DNA from: Bacillus cytotoxicus
Lineage (GTDB): Bacteria; Bacillota; Bacilli; Bacillales; Bacillaceae_G
Assembly (NCBI RefSeq): GCF_023715645.1
Contig: NZ_JAMBOP010000019.1
Location: 26,515-90,514 of the forward strand
Direction: 5' to 3'
Length of the DNA: 64,000 bases
This document shows positions 59,407-64,000 of this stretch, piece after piece. Within the stretch, counting starts at the first letter, position 1. Each line of letters starts with the position of its first letter. A program made the translations under genes and the position numbers. The notes beneath the pieces are model-generated. The model did no database searches, was not told where the DNA came from, and saw only the letters and a program-made list of their open reading frames with translations.

Positions 59407-61959
59407 TCAAATACTATATCCTTGAATAATTTCATTTGTCTGAGCTACAAAACAACACTCTTCAGGATAGACCAAGATAGAATGATGATAACTATTCTTG
59501 TTAAACGAATGACTTCTTAACACGTCCCCATTCTCATGTATAGCCGCGACTATTGTTTCCAAATTATTTGATACTACCCATAGATAAATATTCTTATTTG
59601 GAATCCATACTAACCTTGATTCAAATGCTTTTGGAAGAGCGCTATATCTCCATAAGACTTCACCTTGATAATTGTAACCTTTTACTTCTGTTTTTGTGAC
59701 AACCACTAAGCTACTCAATCCCAATGTCACAGATTGAATACTTTCTTGCTCTTTAATTTCAAGGATTTTCTCTAAATTCGTGCTATAGAACGATACCAAT
59801 CTTGTTCCTATTCGGAATACCAAATTATGTTCCGTTGTTTCATAAGCTTCATAAATAGCCGCCGAAAACTTTAATTCTATTTTACTATTTCGACTTTCCA
59901 ATTCATATTTTTTCTTGTCTGTTCTTTTTAATCTGAAATTAGGTAAACTTACATCGTTTAATCCTGCGCCGAACACATTCTGTTTTTCACTTTCAACACC
60001 AGATTCATTTATTTTTAGTCTCCATTTTCCTTTGCTGTCGATTTCGAATATACCAGAAGCAGACTTCTCCCCTCTATCGGAAGCAAAATGAACAATAGCC
60101 CTGTCCTCGGAAATAAAATCTAGATTAAATCCATGAGCATCCACTTTGAATTTATCAAGTTGCTGACCATCTTTTGAATAGGTAACAATATGCCCAGGAA
60201 GATAGGTAATTTCTGATCCTGAAGGTATACTTGTAAACAAAACCTCTCCATCTAAAGATAGGAATAGCGACCACATAGATGAATATATATGGTTTTCCCA
60301 AATAACATTTTCACCAAGGTCATAACATACTAATTTATGGCTCAAACGGTCTTTTTCTCTTTGTTTATCAGATAGCTTTACTAATTCATTAATTGGTTTC
60401 CTCGGTCCTTCCTCAACCACGTAGACCCTTTGATTTTTCATGTCAATAACTCGACTACCAAACCACTCTTTTTTACTCTTTATCTCCCATTTCCCTGAAA
60501 ACCGCTTAGTCACAGTAATCTCAGGTGCCACCCCACTTTGAACATCAACCTTTTCTACATCCGTAAAGATTTTAGCCTCAAAATGTTGCCATTGGTGATT
60601 TTCAGGAGCTAACCAAAAGTATCCTTGATTATGAATCCCTCCATCAAAAAATACATTTTGACCAGATAAAATGAATAATTTCATTCCAGAGTGCCCTTCT
60701 GAGCCTTTTATGAGGTTTCCAGTGTCTTTGTGTAGTTCATATAATCGATTATCTTCACAAACAACTAAATATTTTTCTTGATTAGGAATCAGTTGAATAG
60801 TGGCGGCTTGTTTTGGCAGCTGTGCTCCATAAATAAATTTCCCATCTCTGTTTAACCAGAAGGTTTCTCCAGATTGAAAAGAGACAACCAATTTATTCTC
60901 TATCCAACAGATGTATCTACCTTCATTTTTAAATGCATTAATCCATTTAAGCCTCCCACTACTATCCCAGGCAGAAACTCGCCCCTTCTCTTCTAAAATG
61001 AATACCATGTCAGTTTTGTGATCATGCGCGAAACCAGCGAATGGCGAATTAAAACTCATTCTCTCAAACCCCATAGAAAATTGAGCTGCTAATTGTTTAG
61101 CAAACATACTTATTGCTTCTTCTTCAGTTTGTGGTGGGGCAGATAATTCACGTTGAACTTCTTCTTGTTTTTGTTGTAATTCTTTTTCTTTCAGTTCAGA
61201 AATAGCAATTCTAGCCTTTAAATTACCGTTATTGTCCAAACGATACAATCTATCCATACTCGAGACAAAAATATCGGTTGAATCCACTGACACCTCAAGT
61301 AAATAAGGCATAAAACTAAGCTCACCAAACATTGTGGAGAGTATTTCTTTAAAAGCAATGCCCCATTTTAGATCTCCATTAAAGTCAAAGCAATAGAGCT
61401 TACCTGGACCGTCATATGTTTCCCGGGTTCCTACTAACCAAAAATCATTACCTATCGCAAATCTAAAAGGTTGCCATTGAAACTCATATACAATAGCTCG
61501 CTTATTCTTATAATGTACAAAAGCAACCTTTTCTTTATCATGAAGTAGAGCACCCACGTGATTCACAGCAACAGGATGCATTTTTTCTAAAGCTGTTTCT
61601 TTTAAATTTATTTGTTGTACTTGCTCTTTAGTAATAATTTCAATAGTTCCTGCAGCCTCAACAATAAGTAAATCTTGATTATGATAAAGATGTCGAAATT
61701 TCCTACGAGACCTTGTTTCAAAATTTATTAGTTTAGGATTTTTCTTAGCTACAGAAAAAAATGAATTCCATGTGAGCTGACTATTCATTTGTAATGGAAT
61801 AGTTGATATTGGTCGAATTGTACCCTTATCAAGAAAATCATAGTATTTATTTTGTTTAACACTTCCTAAACGACGCTCTGAATTTGCCGTTGAACCATTA
61901 TTAGGTTCCTTAACAGCCGGATTAGAAAATAACTTTTTTATTGTATTGAATATCCCCAT
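59407..61959 (-). CDS. Large beta-propeller-like protein of unknown function
   Basis: This is an 850-residue cytoplasmic protein without signal peptide or membrane helices. It starts MGIFNTIKKLFSNP and then consists of many short repeats of the type DxxGxLKW (FDFNGDLKW, LDNNGNLKA, WDSSGRLKW, IDSKGKWRL, YNYQGEVLW), the pattern of PQQ/BamB-like propeller blades. A low-complexity QKQEEVQRELSAPPQTEEEA insert lies near residue 260. The ATG follows AGAGGG. It lies between split gerE and the recombinase, so it is probable cargo. I do not recognise a specific family. Confidence 0.75.
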   Translation of the reverse strand: MGIFNTIKKLFSNPAVKEPNNGSTANSERRLGSVKQNKYYDFLDKGTIRPISTIPLQMNSQLTWNSFFSVAKKNPKLINFETRSRRKFRHLYHNQDLLIVEAAGTIEIITKEQVQQINLKETALEKMHPVAVNHVGALLHDKEKVAFVHYKNKRAIVYEFQWQPFRFAIGNDFWLVGTRETYDGPGKLYCFDFNGDLKWGIAFKEILSTMFGELSFMPYLLEVSVDSTDIFVSSMDRLYRLDNNGNLKARIAISELKEKELQQKQEEVQRELSAPPQTEEEAISMFAKQLAAQFSMGFERMSFNSPFAGFAHDHKTDMVFILEEKGRVSAWDSSGRLKWINAFKNEGRYICWIENKLVVSFQSGETFWLNRDGKFIYGAQLPKQAATIQLIPNQEKYLVVCEDNRLYELHKDTGNLIKGSEGHSGMKLFILSGQNVFFDGGIHNQGYFWLAPENHQWQHFEAKIFTDVEKVDVQSGVAPEITVTKRFSGKWEIKSKKEWFGSRVIDMKNQRVYVVEEGPRKPINELVKLSDKQREKDRLSHKLVCYDLGENVIWENHIYSSMWSLFLSLDGEVLFTSIPSGSEITYLPGHIVTYSKDGQQLDKFKVDAHGFNLDFISEDRAIVHFASDRGEKSASGIFEIDSKGKWRLKINESGVESEKQNVFGAGLNDVSLPNFRLKRTDKKKYELESRNSKIELKFSAAIYEAYETTEHNLVFRIGTRLVSFYSTNLEKILEIKEQESIQSVTLGLSSLVVVTKTEVKGYNYQGEVLWRYSALPKAFESRLVWIPNKNIYLWVVSNNLETIVAAIHENGDVLRSHSFNKNSYHHSILVYPEECCFVAQTNEIIQGYSI

Positions 61960-62119
61960 AATTATCCCTCTCTGAATAAAAATTAATCTATTTTCTCAAA
62001 TTATCTCTTTGCAAACTTATTTCTCTAATTAGATACTAACATAAAATTTTCCATATATAACTACTTGTACAAAGTTATTATTCATTATGAAAATAAGAAG
62101 GGATATGTAAACTCCCCCC

Positions 62120-63595
62120 TTATAACGGACTTTCAAAAGTATAGATAATATCTACCGTCCCGTTTTGATGGATATTAATTTTTTGAATTAACGTTTGAAA
62201 TACATGAATCAAATCTTGCTCTTGCTTTTGTAACTGCTCAAATGCTTGTTTTATTGTTTGAATATCAATTTGAACATGATTGCCATTTTGTATCACTAGT
62301 AATTCATGATCCGCTTTGATTATTTCCGATTCAAGATCGTTCCGCTTTTTTTCAAACTCCTCTTTATTAATAAGTTCTTCTAAATACAAATCTAGTAGCG
62401 ATTTTTTCTTTTGCTGATTTGTACTCATAAGCTGTTTTAACTTTTTTATCTTTTTTTCTTGTCCCTTTTCGACATTACTTTGAAGCATTAAAGTCACAGA
62501 CTCTCCTTTTTCCACTAATAAATTTATGATAAACTGACGAAAATCCCCATATTGAATCGGCACATGATTTACACAACCATGCTTTCCTGCCCGACGGTAT
62601 TGAGAACACTTTAAATATTTCCATTCTGTTCGCTCTCCACTTTTCTTTTTCAAATGAGACTGTACAATTATCATATTAGAACCACAGACTGCACATTTTG
62701 CTAGATTACGAAATTCATTCCAAGCTGTAATTTTCGTTTTATTTTTTTTATTTTTTTTTCGATTTGCTTGATCCCATATCTCTTCTTCAACAATCTTAGG
62801 ATGATGATTAGGAAAAACAAACCATTTTTCTTTTGGGTTTCGAATTTGTTTTTTCTTACCACCAACTTTTACTGAAGTGTATTGATTTAAAATAAAGGTT
62901 CCTTTATAAATTGAACTTTGAAGGATTCTTTGAACTGATGTCATTTGCCAGTTCTTTTTAGTTTTCGACTTTATACCCAATCGATTTAATTCATTTGTTA
63001 TCTTTTTATATCCCCAACCTTCGAGATACCATTTATACATCATTTGGACGACTTGGGCTTCTTCCTCATTAATCACCAATTTTTGATTTTCACGATTGTA
63101 TCCATATGGAACTTTCCCAATATGTTCCCCACGCCGAACTTTTACTGCTAAAGCTGCCGTGATACTAGACGAAAGCGTTCTACTGTATTGAGCTGAAAAT
63201 AAAGACCACAGCTCAAATGCCATGTCATTTTTTCCAGCCTTTACAGAGTCGTAACCTTCTTCGACAGAAATAATTCGAACATGATGAGCCAAAAACACTT
63301 CACGAATTTCTAGTGAATCCTTCAAATCCCTCGCCAAACGAGAAATGGATTTAAAAACAACCATATTAATTTCTTTTGCTTTTGCCTTTTGCAATAACAA
63401 TTGAATAGAAGGTCGGTCTACAAATAAAGTCCCACTTATTCCTTCATCTTTAAAAACACGTTTTTCATCCCACTTAAATCCATTTCGTTCTAACCAATTT
63501 CGGCAGATATCTATTTGGTTTTCGACAGATGAAACTTGTTCATCTCGATCCGTTGATACACGAACATATACTGCGTAAGACTCCAATACTTTCAC
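62120..63595 (-). CDS. Large serine recombinase (site-specific integrase/excisionase)
   Basis: This 491-residue recombinase of the SpoIVCA/phage-integrase type has a catalytic domain (1-150) with nucleophile Ser in YVRVSTDRD (about residue 14) and the arginine-containing FKSISRLARDL, a recombinase domain (about 160-265, GKVPYGYNRENQKL), a zinc ribbon (CAVCGSNM... and CSQYRRAGKHGC, about 308-345) and a C-terminal coiled coil. All parts look intact. By analogy with sigK-skin it could excise the element in the mother cell and restore gerE, or it may simply be the integrase of a prophage or small element. Confidence 0.9.
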   Translation of the reverse strand: MKVLESYAVYVRVSTDRDEQVSSVENQIDICRNWLERNGFKWDEKRVFKDEGISGTLFVDRPSIQLLLQKAKAKEINMVVFKSISRLARDLKDSLEIREVFLAHHVRIISVEEGYDSVKAGKNDMAFELWSLFSAQYSRTLSSSITAALAVKVRRGEHIGKVPYGYNRENQKLVINEEEAQVVQMMYKWYLEGWGYKKITNELNRLGIKSKTKKNWQMTSVQRILQSSIYKGTFILNQYTSVKVGGKKKQIRNPKEKWFVFPNHHPKIVEEEIWDQANRKKNKKNKTKITAWNEFRNLAKCAVCGSNMIIVQSHLKKKSGERTEWKYLKCSQYRRAGKHGCVNHVPIQYGDFRQFIINLLVEKGESVTLMLQSNVEKGQEKKIKKLKQLMSTNQQKKKSLLDLYLEELINKEEFEKKRNDLESEIIKADHELLVIQNGNHVQIDIQTIKQAFEQLQKQEQDLIHVFQTLIQKINIHQNGTVDIIYTFESPL

Positions 63596-63843
63596 CTTCC
63601 CATCTCCGAACCACCAGACTACCGAATTTCACATTAAATGTTTTTTTATCCTTTTATAAAAGATATGACATCTTACTGTTTTTTCATTACTAATACTGAA
63701 ACAGCTTATTTCAATATTAGTATGTCTTTAACAAGGCATAAAATTCATTTTAGTAAAATTATTTTACATAAATGAATTTTGTACAAAAATTAAAAAGAAA
63801 CAACGAGTTGTGGAAGGTTAACACATACATTGAATAAAACAAA

Positions 63844-63873
63844 AAAACAAGCGCCTGAGTAGGCGCTTGTTTT
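63844..63873. terminator. Bidirectional terminator
   Basis: AAAACAAGCGCCT (63844-63856) pairs perfectly with AGGCGCTTGTTTT (63861-63873), with A-run and T-run on the two sides. Confidence 0.8.
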
Positions 63874-63902
63874 CACTTTGTTGAAAAAAGATTATGTCAA
63901 AG

Positions 63903-63930
63903 AAAATGCCAAGTTTTTTTGGCATTTTTT
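63903..63930 (+). terminator. Short T-rich hairpin
   Basis: AAAATGCCA (63903-63911) pairs with TGGCATTTT (63920-63928), followed by more T on the plus strand. Confidence 0.55.
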
Positions 63931-64000
63931 GATTTCTATTTGTTTTATAAAGGAGTTTCTTCTATAATTTGATGTGTTAGGTGTAAACCAACTCGCTTAA

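Larger units (their letters stand above)
63596..64000. other. Region upstream of the recombinase; element boundary not found
   Basis: No gene is supported here. The region holds the recombinase promoter side and two hairpins (63844-63873 and 63903-63930). The 5' half of gerE is not present, so the far end of the element lies outside the window. Confidence 0.5.

Noticed and set aside
63965-64000. Possible second gerE junction: GATGTGT and an AGCGAG...CACATC spacing resembling gerE codons
   Set aside because: The codons between would read LVYT and a stop instead of the conserved KTVRN, and the shared string is only 6-7 bases; judged chance.
1-64000. CRISPR array
   Set aside because: No regularly spaced direct repeats with unique spacers were seen; the repeated sequences are scattered single elements.

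Overview
The window is a stretch of core chromosome from a low-GC, spore-forming Firmicute of the Bacillus cereus group. The basis is the Bacillus sporulation gene order (spo0B-obg, spoIVFAB, spoIIB, spoVID, gerM, gerE), protein sequences close to B. cereus/B. anthracis, and a high density of small B. cereus-type dispersed intergenic repeats. The exact species cannot be fixed from sequence reading alone. Most genes lie on the minus strand, so transcription generally runs from high to low coordinates.

Layout in window order. 1-6.1 kb: a Bce-type antimicrobial-peptide sensing and detoxification module (response regulator, sensor kinase, ABC ATPase, two FtsX-like permeases, the last running off the left edge) with a matching regulator box. 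6.4-9.4 kb: obg, spo0B, L27, Prp protease, L21 and the L21 leader. 9.6-18.4 kb: RNase G, spoIVFB/FA, minD/C, mreD/C/B, radC, maf. 18.8-26.9 kb: spoIIB, folC, valS with T-box leader, a small membrane protein, ysxE, spoVID. 27.4-34.1 kb: the heme operon hemAXCDBL with a perfect Per box upstream. 34.7-43.8 kb: engB, lonA, lonB, clpX, tig, ysoA. 44-48.4 kb: an accessory pocket with a short peptide plus small membrane protein, a PD-(D/E)XK nuclease-like gene, a frameshifted PH-domain gene, a secreted protein and decayed mobile-element genes. 48.4-48.8 kb: tRNA-Gly and a tRNA-Arg(UCU) whose anticodon is split by a group I intron. 48.9-52 kb: ysnB, rdgB, rph, gerM. 52.3-58 kb (plus strand): nirB, nirD and siroheme synthesis genes behind an FNR-type promoter. 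58.3-59.3 kb: racE and only the last 29 codons of gerE. 59.4-64 kb: a beta-propeller-like protein and a large serine recombinase, apparently part of an element that splits gerE.

The strongest candidates for something unusual are: (1) gerE, the late mother-cell sporulation regulator, cut inside its recognition helix next to a serine-recombinase element, an arrangement like the sigK skin element; (2) the group I intron between anticodon bases 34 and 35 of tRNA-Arg(UCU); (3) fourteen copies of two related families of small non-autonomous elements. Family A has TATATAAATCC-like inverted ends. Family B has GTAACTACTCAG ends and 8-bp target duplications. Both share one internal hairpin module.

Functional links: the nir cluster joins nitrite reductase with synthesis of its siroheme cofactor; the hem operon makes uroporphyrinogen III from glutamyl-tRNA; the Bce module couples peptide sensing to its own expression; the obg/spo0B, spoIVF, spoIIB, spoVID, ysxE, gerM and gerE genes cover successive stages of sporulation.
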